In this document: positions 35,101 through 47,100 of the stretch, in pieces
Numbering within the stretch: position 1 is the stretch's first letter
How the letters are laid out: every line of letters starts with the position of its first letter
NCBI GenBank assembly: GCA_964017195.1
Contig: OZ024895.1
Location: forward strand, 19,457,034 to 19,521,033
Length of the DNA: 64,000 bases
Direction of reading: 5' to 3'
From: Siderastrea radians
Lineage: Eukaryota > Cnidaria > Anthozoa > Scleractinia > Rhizangiidae
Translations under genes and position numbers: made by a program
The notes under the pieces: generated by a model
Database searches by the model: none
What the model was told of the DNA's origin: nothing
What the model saw: only the letters and a program-made list of their open reading frames with translations

Positions 35101-38100
35101 ATGTGTCACAGAAAATATTATTTATTTAAGAAATGTCTGCACTGGTATATATACAAAGTGGCCCAGAATTTTTTCCTATTGAACAAATATAATCACAAGT
35201 ACATGCACCAAAATGGCGGCCGCAAGATATTCGTCCGATGTTCTGCAATCAAACAACTGTCAGGTTACCGAAGCCATACAAAGCCTACCGCCTGAGCTAC
35301 GTGAGATAATTCACAAACATTACCTCGCTATAAAACTGAGAGAGCGAGTGGCTTTTGGTTTGAAAGAGGTACACAATGAGTTATTAAAACAACCTTTTTG
35401 TCATAACAGGCAGCAACTTGTGCGTATAATTATGTGTTTAGAGTCAAATAACTGCCGCTGGGAAGGGCTTTGTTATCCCTGTTTTAAGCAAGGAATCAAA
35501 CATAAACTGTTATACACTCCTCCGATCGAGAATTTACCTTTATTAAAGAAATGCTCTGATACTTACGATTGGCACAGTGCATATAACGAAATAAAATTAT
35601 TAGAACGAAAATATGCCCGAACACACACACACACACAAAAAAAAAAATTATAATCGATTAAAATATTTGTGAGTCAAATTTGATGGCAACCGGATTCAAC
35701 ACCTGTCAGATAACGGAAGCAATTCAAAACCTACCACCAGAATTACGTGAGATAATTTACAAACATTACCTCGCCATAAAACTGAGAGAGCGAACGGCTT
35801 TGGGTTGGAACCTGGTTCACAACGAGCTTTTAATACAACCTTTCTGTCCTGAAATGGAGCGGCTTGTGCATATTATAGTGTGTATAGCTTATATGCACTG
35901 TTGTCAGGGGGGTGTTGTTACCCTTGTTATAAACAAGAAGAAATCTTACACGAAATAATCATTTCTGTCCCCGATATAATTGATTTAACCTTAATTAAGT
36001 TTTGTACTGATATATGGGAAGAGGATCACAGTCCTTAAGTTGTGTTTATGGCGCGTGACTTCGCGGTTCGGTGAAAACCCGCAGGCAATGACGTAATTTA
36101 TATTATTGTACAAACATTAAAGGGAAACCCCCCTAACAACTCAAGCTTGAAAAAACAGACAGGTTACATTAATTCATAATCAAAATATTCATTACCGTCA
36201 GCAGAAGTTTTGAGACCTATTTTGTAGACAAATTGATAATAAACATCTTCCATCAGGTCTTCTGTAAGTCGTTTAGGGGCCCACACACAAAACTCATCGC
36301 CATTTTTTGTTTCTAAAGTTAAAATAGCTGAATCCCCATATTTACCTTTTCTATATTTAACTTTTTTGAATTTTGTAAATAGCGTCTGAAATATCCCGCC
36401 ATTTAAAAATTTCTTTTCTTTCAAAACTTTCCTCTGTTGGCCAGTCTTGTGAGATCGTATGTTGATCTGTGCAGATAGCCATAGTAAGAGATGTGTTGAA
36501 GATACATTTGTTTAATAGCGTGTACTTTTCTACTCGAGGTAAAATTTTGTGAAGCGCATGCGTAAAAACATCTTATTATTGCGACATTAAGGTGAAGGAC
36601 AGAAAAAGGGTACCATAAGGAAGAGAAGAAGAAAAATGTGTTTTATATATATTGAAAGTGATCAATATTAATTAGTTCACTCATTGGTAAAGCTTTAGGG
36701 GGGTGATGGTTGGCCACCATCTGAACCCTGTTTGAGGACTTGCATGCGGTGAATTACGAGGTATAGGGGAACTCCTTCCAGTGGGAGAGTACCCTCGGGT
36801 GAGCCCGCTTCGGCCCTACTGGTGACAGGGGGGTGCTCAGAGATCCCTCGGGATTTCAACCTTGCTCCCAGAGGTAAAATGTGGAAATGACAACCGCCTT
36901 GTCAGCGGTTAAATCCTCGCTTCGGTGAGGTGAAAGTCCTAGCCGAGGCTAGGCAAGAACAGCCACGAGCACCCCCCGACGAGAGTTTTTGCTCTTTTAT
37001 GTGACCTGTCACGCAATGTCACGCGTGACTGTCACGTTTGCTCTCACACAATGTCACGCCTCTTGTCACATAAGGTCACGCGTGACTATCACACATTTTT
37101 CGTTGTTTATAAGAGTTTTATTAGGAAAAATCGATTATGGAACCACATCATAGCCTGAAATTGGGTAACCTTCTTCATCATGAGTTGGTAACATTATTTT
37201 TGAAACACACTCACGAGTTATAAAGCGTATTTGCCGAATTTCGGGTGGCGTGAGAAGTTCAAAAACCCAATGACAAATAGTTGCAAAAAGTGCAATCATT
37301 TTTGTTTGCGTATATAATTACTTTAAAATTCTACAATTGAGCGAATTTTTTATCGTACTTTCTTTGAACAGAAAGCGGAATCTCCATACAATGATCAGTG
37401 ATGAAATTATCTTTCATTTTCAAGCTATCAAGAAAGACCTTCTCGTCGAAATCTTCGCCTCGGAGGTAAAAGCGAATCTCGTCAAGGATTTTCTGGTATT
37501 CGATACGGGCCAAATTTGCTCGTTCCATATTTTTATCGAATTTCTTAAGGCTTGCCACTGCTTTCAAAATTAGACCAACACCAGTTAAAGTTGCCATGAC
37601 AGCAGGGTTCAGTGTTATTCCTCCGGCTATTGCGGCACTTATTATTAACTTGCCAGCTGAAAGATTACAAACAAAATTTTTTCTTCGAAAACCGCGGTGC
37701 AACTTTTCATAGCCATAATGCTTCTTATGGTAAAAACCATATAAATCTTTCAGAAGTTTAACCTTCTCTTTGGAAAGTGTTTGGTCGATATGGTTGAATT
37801 CGAAAATGTCCCGCATTGTGCTATATAATATATGTAAAAATGTTTGGGTTTCTATTTATATTCAACCAATAATAATAAATTTTCGTTTACATGTGATAGT
37901 TGTGTTTCATCCGTAAAAAACATTGATATTACGTAATAAAATCCTATATCATGATTAATATCGAAGTTTTGTTCTTTTTTTCTTATATCAGTCGAATTGA
38001 ACCTATGTACAGAAGATTTTGTCGAATCATTAGGATCTTCTTTTTTCAAAAAAAGACTAATAGAATTATATTTACTTTGGTTTGTTTCATATATTATTTT

Positions 38101-41100
38101 TGCCTTTAATAACACATTACTTTTATTCATTATTATTTTTTTAAAACCATTTAATGAAAAATCACCATTACCATCTTTTTTATTATGAAAACCATTTATG
38201 CGATGAACGGAACCACTCAAATTATGTCCGTTTAAAGATAAATCTGTTTGCATTATCATTTTTCCATTTTCAATGACAAAAGCGGTGTCATAAACACTTG
38301 GGTCAACATTTGAAATTGTTTCTTTAACACCATAGACAATTAAATGCCCAATTGTTAAAAACGATTGTTTACTGACTGTACCGTGCAAATCAAGATATAG
38401 GAATTGTGGAGGTGAGCTACCCCATCTGTGAAAATTGATTACTGTTTTGGTGTACGTTTCGAACGTTTTTGTTGCATAATTAGAAATTGAGATCGTCGTA
38501 GCTTGCGGGGTTACACTCAACCCATTCATTTCCGGCGGAAACCATTTATTTTCATTACAAACTTAACGAACCTGCTAACGCTCAAGATTATAAAATCTTC
38601 GCCGCGGTTTTGAATGAACAAGAATTTGTGTTGAAACAAATTGGTAATGAGCTTGTTGTCGTTTAAAAAAATTGAAAAAAATTCTTAATATAATATACAC
38701 AATGAGCACAACTTATCATCCATTCAAAATCGCACTGACTGATGGTCAGAAAAAGAAACTTCAAAAAGCTTATGTTTCGAAGACAGCTGTTAATCTGAAA
38801 GCTAAACCAGGTCAAATTGGGCGTGGTGACGAACTTCTTCTCACTGCTACTCAAATCTCACGACTGAAGAAAACCTCAGCGGCAGGGAAAGGAATGGTAA
38901 TAAAATTAAGCCAGACACAGATTCAGAATACTGTGCAGCGTGGTGGAAGTTTGTTTTCTGCTATGTTAGGTTTGGCACGACCTTTGATAAAGCCAGCCCT
39001 TGGTGCATTAGCAAGTGCAGGTTTGAGTTTCGGCGCTGAAAAGGTGCTGAAAAAGATATTCGGAAAACGTTTTGGACCAAAGGAAATTGAGCTTTATAAA
39101 CTTGTCCAGAAAATGACTCCTACTCAGAGAAAGGTAGCAGAACAATATCTTGTTGGACAGGGTTTAGTAAAAGGAGGTGGAGCACAATACGGCGGCTTCC
39201 TTGGTATGTTAGCGTCTATCGGAGTGCCTTTAGCCATTGATTTAGTTCGAAAAATAATCGGAAAAGGTATGCAAACGCAACCACCACGCTCACGACCGAG
39301 ACGAGCACCTCCTCTTCCACCACCACCTAAAGGTAAAGGAATGCAAATTCAACCTCCACCTTTTTTCGGAACTTGGGATGATCATTATCGTTTAAAAAAA
39401 AACTGAAATTTGAGGATAAACCTTTATCCAACATTGACTTGAGAAAATGGTGCAACTTCTTACGAATTCCCATCAAAGGTATTTTTAGCAGAAACGAAAC
39501 AAAACCGTTGTTTCATTCCCCATGCATTATCAACTTGGATGATTTCGGAAGTTTGGGAACTCACTGGGTATGTTGTTGGCCAAAAGGAAAAGGTCTTTAT
39601 GAGTATTTCGATTCATTTGGCTTTCCACCACCTTTGGAATGGGAACAAGAGATGTCAATGCACGGGATGACACATTTTTTCAGAAATGACAACCAAATTC
39701 AATGGGAACAAAGTGTGAGATGTGGTTACTACTGCCTTCTCTTTTTAAACGAAAGAAATAAAGGCACAAGTTTTGCCGATATTTTGGAAATGTTCTCCAA
39801 CGATTTACTTCAAAATGAGGAAATTGTGAAAAATTATTTTTCTTAAAATATATACAATGGAAGTGTACTGTGTGAAAGAAAAGCGGCACACACCCAATGT
39901 GAAGGGGACCGAAAAGGTTGTTATCACAAAGAACAATCGAAAACTCTTGAAAGTAAAGTGCGCAAGTTGTGGAAAAATGAAATCAAGTTTTTTGCCGGGA
40001 AACTGAGTGAGCCCTCCCGCGCGGAGGGCAGTGGAATATTTGGCGATGTTGCTATGGCAGTTGGTGATCTTGCAATTACAAAAGGAATCCCTTATCTTGC
40101 AAAAAAAAGTGTTGAAGCTGGACGATATTACACTTCTGAAGCAATGAGAGACCCAAAACTGCAAAAGAAAGCAACAAATTACACTCTCAACAAAGCCCGC
40201 CCAGTAATTCAAAAAGTTGGAAGTGAAATGTTGGATCAACTTTCAACTAAAGTTCGACCAAACCAACGTTACAAAACTGACAGACCTGATTTGGATGGCG
40301 CCGGATTTGATATACATGCTGCAATTGGAAAATTTCCGAAACCAAAAAAAGGTTGGACATTGCCAGGACATAATTTCACAGGGCCATACAATCCTCTTGA
40401 AAAGCAGGTTAAATTCAATCCAAAAACGGGTGAAATTCTTGAAATATATCAACAACCCACAGGTGCTACAGATGCGATTGCAATGCAACATGATGTTGAT
40501 TATGATGTTTGTTCCAACCGTGAAAAAAAGTATGGTGAAAACCTGAAAAAATGCAAAAACAAAGCGGATAAAAAAATGGTTAAGTCTCTTGATGCAGTTC
40601 CTTACAAACAGAGGCAGTGGGGCCATGAGGCTGCAAGAAATGCAATCAATGCTAAACAAAAGTTAGGGTTGGGTTTAAAAAAACAAAAAGGAACTGGTGC
40701 TTTGGATAAACCATTGGAAGTAGCGAAATTTGCTGAAACTTTGACAAAAAAAATTTATTCCTTCCACAAAACCTGTATTCAATCGGTATTGGTCAGGTGA
40801 TATTGAGAAAAATGCTTTCACAGGTCCAACTGGTGTCACAAGCAAGGAATTTTGGACTCATCCGAAAAAGGGTACTGTTATGCGTTTGGTGAAAAATCCA
40901 AAAACAGGCAAATTTGAAAATGTTTATGAAGAACTTTGATTGGCTTTTAACCACCATTTATCAAACTCCTTTTTTGCGAGCCACCAGCTTTCTAAGTTTT
41001 TTGGAAAGTGATTAAAAATAGATTTCATAATTTCTTTTTTCTTTGGCCAGCATTCAGAAGGTACTTTTTCAAAATAATTGTATAGAAAACAGTGGTAGTT

Positions 41101-44100
41101 TACTGGCTTGTCGGACATCTTCTGAAATTGAGCAATAACGTTACCAAGAAAAACTACCTCGCTGGAAGAAAACATTTCTTTTATGTCCCATTTTTGTAAA
41201 ACTTTTTTTAAATAATCATTATTTGTTGGAAGATCAGTGGAACTTTTTCTCCAAATTTCTTCTTCAAAATATTCATAATCAACAAATTCAATCACTCTAC
41301 CACATTTTTCACACGCAAGACAAAACTCATTCACCACATAAACTATTTGCTCCTTGCATGAAGGACAATTATTAATCTTTTTTGATAACAAGCTTCATTT
41401 TTTTGCAACATTTCTTTAATCATTTTCGACGAAATTTTCTCACCTTGCAAACAACCAAACGGGTCGTCCATTTTTTTATTGTGTATAGTATACAATGAGC
41501 TCACGCGTTTTAAATAAGTTGTCAAAAATTTATTACAGCCCGCAAGGGTATTGGAAAGGGTTTGCAGCAATTAAGAAATTAGCCCAGGCAGCGAAAGTTT
41601 CGGAAGATGTGGCTCAAAACTGGTTGATGAAGCAAGCTCTTTGGCAGGTTTATTTACCAGCCCCACGTTACATTCCAAGACCGAAATTTGATGTTCCTGT
41701 TCCAAACAAAGTTCACCAAGCCGATCTTCTGTATCTCCCACACGATCACCCACCACGCTCCCGTAAAACTTTTAAATATGCCCTCACAGTGGTAGATGTG
41801 GCCTCTCGATACAAAGAGGCCGAACCGTTGACAACAAAAGAGGCCAAAGAAGTTGCAACTGCTCTGGAACGGATTTATAGTCGTGGTCCTTTGAAGTGGC
41901 CGAAACTGCTTCAGGTCGACCCTGGTCGTGAGTTCATGGGTGCTGTGAATCAACTGCTTTCGAAACATAATGTCAAAGTTAGACGTGGTCGTGTGGATAT
42001 TCACCGTGATCAAGCTATCGTTGAAAGATTCAACCGTACCCTGGCTGAACGACTGTTTGGACACCAGTATGGGGTTAAAATGAGCCTCCCTGAGGGTCAG
42101 CGGTCCACTGCGTGGGTGACCCGACTGCCTGCTGTTATTTCAGCTTTGAACAACGAGGTAACAAGCCTTACCGGCAAGAAACCCGCCGTTGCCATTAAAG
42201 AAAAATATGTTTCTGCAAAGCCATCGACACCTTAGCTTATTCAAGGCCTGTTGGGCAAAGGGAAAAAAAGCTCCCCTCTCTCGTTAATGTGCGCTATCTC
42301 TACCAACCTGGCGAGCTTGAAGGCGGTGTAAAAAGAGCTACAGATCCAATCTGGTCTTTGAAAGTTTACAGCATTGAAAGATCTTTTACCAAACCAAATC
42401 AACCCGTTCTCTACTATTTGTTCGACGGTCCCAAGCGCGGCTTCGTGCGTGAAAAACTGCTGGTTGTCCCTCCAAACACACAATTACCCCCTGAGCAACT
42501 TTAAAATTTCGGCATCTAACTCAATAAGTTCATCACATGTTAATGTTGGCATTTCGTTGTACCCATAAGCTTTTGTATGAATACCATCGTCACATATCCA
42601 TCGCTTTGAATCAAATGGTGAAAGCGAGATTTTGTTAAGATGCATTCCGTATATCTCATGCCCCTCGCTTCGAATAATGTTCATTCCATGCCTTTTCTGC
42701 TCCTTACCAAAACGAGTTTCCTTGTAATGTTCATGCATAATTTTTTTATTCACAACACTCTTTTTTACACCCTTTGCCTTTTTTATATTTTTTTCGTCAG
42801 CTTTCAAGATAGAATACATTTTTGGTCTAAGACAAACACACTCAACAATTGGTGTTCCATTGCATTCATCTTTCATTTTGCCCAAGACCTTTTTGTTTAT
42901 ATTTGAGTAAAGTTTATGTTCTTTCGGGTAGTCACTCGTATCATAAAGATTTTTGTTTTTTTCGATGTCTTTGTATACGTCACCCGTTTCAATTTCAACA
43001 AGAAGGCTGTCGGTATCTGTGTATAAAAGCTCGCACTTTGGCCCGTATTGTTTTTTTTTGTTCGTTGTAGAAAAAGTCGTGCATCAATATCTTGCTGTTT
43101 TCAAGTATTGTCATCCCCGTGTAGACAGGCTTGTTGAGCAGCAGCTTGCTTTTGTGCATGCCAATTCCAACAAGGTCATTTGAAAAAATTACAAACCTTG
43201 AGTGCAAAGGGCTGGCAACCAATTTTCTTATTTTTTCTGTCTCATCGCTTCTTGCTAATTTTATTTCAACATGTTTACGCACGTTTTCCATGGTTTTGCC
43301 GAAAACTGAGTTATTCATTAGCTTGTAAAAGTTCTTTTCAAAGTCGCTCTTTGATTTTTTCCTGAATTCTGTATTCATCTGAATGTACGGCTCCATCCAG
43401 CATTCTTGTTCGAACTCCAACACCCTGTGCACTCGCTTCAGTTTCATGCCCTGCTTCAGATAAAACTGCAAGTTTCTGTAATGCACGACATAGTTGCTTT
43501 TGTCCTCAAGTGTCAGCAGCAGCTTCTCGCTCTCAGGCGGTTTCAGATCCAGGTCTTTCATCAACCTCTTTTGGTAGTCCGACATACATTCTTTTTTCAC
43601 GACCTTTTTCTCCGGAGCAAGGGGATAGCTGTTGTGTTGCTCATGCAGTTCTGCTGGATATTCAAGATCCACCTCAAGAATCCATCCATTCTTTGCGTTT
43701 TCTTTTTTCTTCATTATTTCTTCCTCAGTTGGCATAACACGTTTCCATTTAAAATCTCTTTTCGGGAGTGGGTTGCTCATTGCCCATCCGTAAAGGTTGT
43801 TAGCGTCAAGATACATGATGTATTTGTTCGGTTTGCTGTGGTCATAGTCCGGTACTAGCGGGTTGTTTGCCTTTGCGTATCTTTTGCTTACCATGGAAAC
43901 TCCACCCCGAATTCCCCTTTCCACGAATAAATGCATTTCAAGGTCTGTGAATAACTCAAGCTCGACCCAGTCTTTTTCAAGAGCGCGTCCCAGGAGAGGC
44001 CTGGCGACGTGTAATAATGAGCCGGATCTAACCCGTACTTCACTTGGCATAGGTTTCGGAAGTTCTCAAAAACATCCGCCAACAGGGCGACATCTGTTTT

Positions 44101-47100
44101 CACGTAAAGATCGTGATAATCGCCCAACGTTTTACATTCAAAAGTCTCCCAGACAGTCTGCGCGTGTGCGTACTCTTCGTCTGTTATGTGCTCGTCGTTC
44201 AGCTTACTGTAAAACTTCTCTTTGTCTGGAAGCTTTGTCTCGCTAAATCTCTCCCATGAATCCATGTACTCATAAGGATATATCCCTTTTTTGTAAAGCA
44301 GGTCGCTACCTTTTGAAATGGTTGATGTTATTTTCAATGACTCCTTTGGTGTTGCGCTTACAAGTGAATCAAGACTTCCTGTAAAAAGTTCAAGCTGTCG
44401 ATGAAATACAGACATTCGACTGAAAATATGATATATTTCTCCATGTTGTTGGCGACACATTTCACATCTTTTTTCAGCTGTGACATCGCTTGCATTAAAT
44501 GGTGTGCGTCGTAACCCCTCAGGTTATGAAATACAACTGGTATTTGGTAAGTCTGGGGATTTATACGCAGTTTCAGATTGCATTCGTTATGCGCCGCTCC
44601 ACGGTACCTTCCAGTAATATGGCAATGGTCTTTCACTGCGTCTCTGAAGTTTTTCTGAAGTAAAGAGTTTCCACACTACCTACAATTTTTCTGAAATTTT
44701 GCTTCCAACTTGTCTTCTTTTTCAGTTAATTTTTTAAGACATAAAAACTTCCATTGTTCCTCTTTCTGCGCTGTGTAAAAACATTTTTTGTGCCATTGGC
44801 CCCCATAACTGGATTTTTCACCGCCTTCACCACCTTCTATGCTCCAAACCGGTAAAGAGTCTAAGAATTCATCCTTTATCAAACTTTTGTTACAAATATG
44901 GCAATCAGTTGCATTTTTGAATTTTACCCAGTCTTCGGGCTCCATCACAATCGGCTTTGGTACGGCCAAACTCTCTCTTATTTTAACCTCTTCCTGCAGA
45001 ATGTCTCTTAAAAACGTTCCAACCGCGTTTTCGCCCCTGAAAACCTTTGACCCTGAAACTTCACCGTCGCTTCTCACAACCATGTAAGAATACCCGCATG
45101 CCTCATGCCATTCGGTCTTCTCTGTGTAGCTTTTTTTCTTGCTCTCTGGCCCAAGCTCACAGCCAAGAATCTTTCTAATCAAAGCCTCAAAGTCAGCATA
45201 TATCACGTATGGCACCTTCATCTGTTTGTGATGATTTCGGAAAGAAAGGGTGTTTTTTCCCTCTTCCGGCATCTCGATCCTTGTCGGCCTGCCATTCACA
45301 CCATTGCAATATTTTTTGTGGTTCTCAAGCAAGTCTGCTCTTGAAAAACCTGTCAGACACATCATGCAGTAGTGTTTTGCGTTTCTATTTTTTGTCTGAT
45401 CGAAGAGCAAAGCGCTCACCCGTTTTACATAACAATAGTGTTGTATAATCCCCGACTCAATTAACATCAGGTTTATCCGAGGCACGCTTTTTTCTTTTTC
45501 ACTTATCCTATGCGGAATCACACGATTGTTTTCCCAGCCAAATACGTTAATTGCTAGGTTTTTGTTTTGAGCTTCAAGCTTGTCTATCTGTTTTACCGGT
45601 GTTGGGAAATCGATTCCTTCATAGTTAATGCCATCTTTAACCGGATATTTGCTTGGTCTTTCAGCGTGATTTCCATCTTTTGGAGGGAATAAAGCAGCTC
45701 TGATTGCCCACTTCAAACATTCGTTGTCTCTGTTTTGAACGTTGATTATTGCTTTCTTTTTTGCCAGATTGTCTGGAAGAGGTAAATATGTTCCAACGCG
45801 CAGTGGCTTATAGGTTGCAACATTGACGTATGCAACCATTATTCTTTCAAGAACCCATCCTGAGCCCCGCTCTGACCAAGACTCTATTTCACCCTTTATT
45901 CTTTCAACAAATCTGTCGAATTCTTTTTTTATCTGGTCCTCGTCATTCCTGTTGAAAACGTGCGGTTCATTTTCTCGAAAATAATGTTCCATGTACTGTG
46001 TTCCACCGTCTCTCTCTATTGAAAACTCAACTTGTAAACCAAAACTTACTTTTACGCTTTTTAATTTTTGGATTTCGTTTTCAACCAAATCAGTAAACTT
46101 TTCTTTCGTTTCCCTTGCAAACACAAAAAGACCTTTATTGTTTGGATTTTCTTCAGAAACAGTCATTCTCCAAACACGAAGCCAGTCCTGGAAATTATTT
46201 TGGGATATTATAAACCTGTCATATGGTACAACATAATTTGGTTTTAACGTTTGAGGCAAGTTTATGTTTTTCTCCGGTATTGAACCGTACAACATTTGCA
46301 GAACATCGGACGAATATCTTGCGGCCGCCATTTTGGTGTATATACTTGTGATTATATTTGTTCAATAAGAAAAAATTCTGGGCCACTTTGTATATATACC
46401 AGTGCAGACATTTCTTAAATAAATAATATTTTCTGTGACACATCCTCTTCACTGGTCCGCGAAGTCACACACTTCGTTTTTATACTGTTTGCGTTACACA
46501 CATGTAAGATGAGGTGTTCTGGGACCGAATTTTAAATAAGCGGTTTTTTCCGAAACGAGGCAAGCTTGGGAGCCGAGTTTCGGTGAAAAAACCGCTTATT
46601 TAAATTTCTGTCCCAGAACCCTCATCTTACATGTGTGTCTCTCTCTTTCTCTGTATCGATTACTGCATGCAGATCTGCTTCATGGTGAAAGAAACTAACA
46701 GTTATTTTGACAGCACCACACAAAGCAGCTCTAAAAGTCAAGACTCATCGAATAGCGAGACTTTTCGCGCCGTTTTTATTCGTCGTAAGGCGACCGTAAG
46801 GCCTCTCGGGGGGAGCATAGTCTGCGTGGTCACGCAACTTAAAAGTAACGCTAGCGTTAGCGCCTACAGGTAACGGATAGCATGGGGTTTAACGCTGTCT
46901 ATTCTTACGTCCAGACAAGGGTAAAAGTGGCTTAAATTATTTTTTTAAGTAAACGTTACGCTTTATCCACCTCTATCCAGGCCAAAAAGGTCAACTATCT
47001 CAGCTGACAGTTATCTGAACGTTTCTCAGCTATCAGTTAAAAAAACGGCCATTTCACAGCTGACAGTCAAAATTTTGGTCAATTTTCAGCTATCATTCCT

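Larger units (their letters stand above)
34415..46638. mobile_element. Polinton/Maverick (adintovirus-like) element, 12.2 kb
   Basis: Bounded by inverted termini (34415-35248 and 46296-46638) and a possible 5-bp duplication CTCTC (34410-34414, 46639-46643). It encodes protein-primed DNA polymerase B, a retroviral-type integrase, an adenain-like protease and a PLA2-bearing minor-capsid-like protein, the diagnostic Polinton/adintovirus set. Gene order from the left: two paralogous small proteins (+), four minus-strand genes with a non-coding structured segment, three packed virion-type genes (+), a zinc-ribbon gene (-), integrase (+) and polymerase (-). No major capsid protein or ATPase is recognisable, and 12.2 kb is short for the group. 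Most longer genes carry frame changes, so this copy is not intact. Confidence 0.9.

Noticed and set aside
36690..36985. Self-splicing intron or RNase P RNA
   Set aside because: GAGGTGAAAGTCC resembles an RNase P conserved block and group II-like GTGAAAGTC, but the other obligatory blocks and the expected pairing order are not found.
36690..36985. Hammerhead ribozyme
   Set aside because: The CUGANGA and GAAA core elements are not present in the required order on either strand.
44839..46236. Plus-strand ORFs across the polymerase region
   Set aside because: Antisense shadows of the polym­erase coding strand, which carries all the family motifs.
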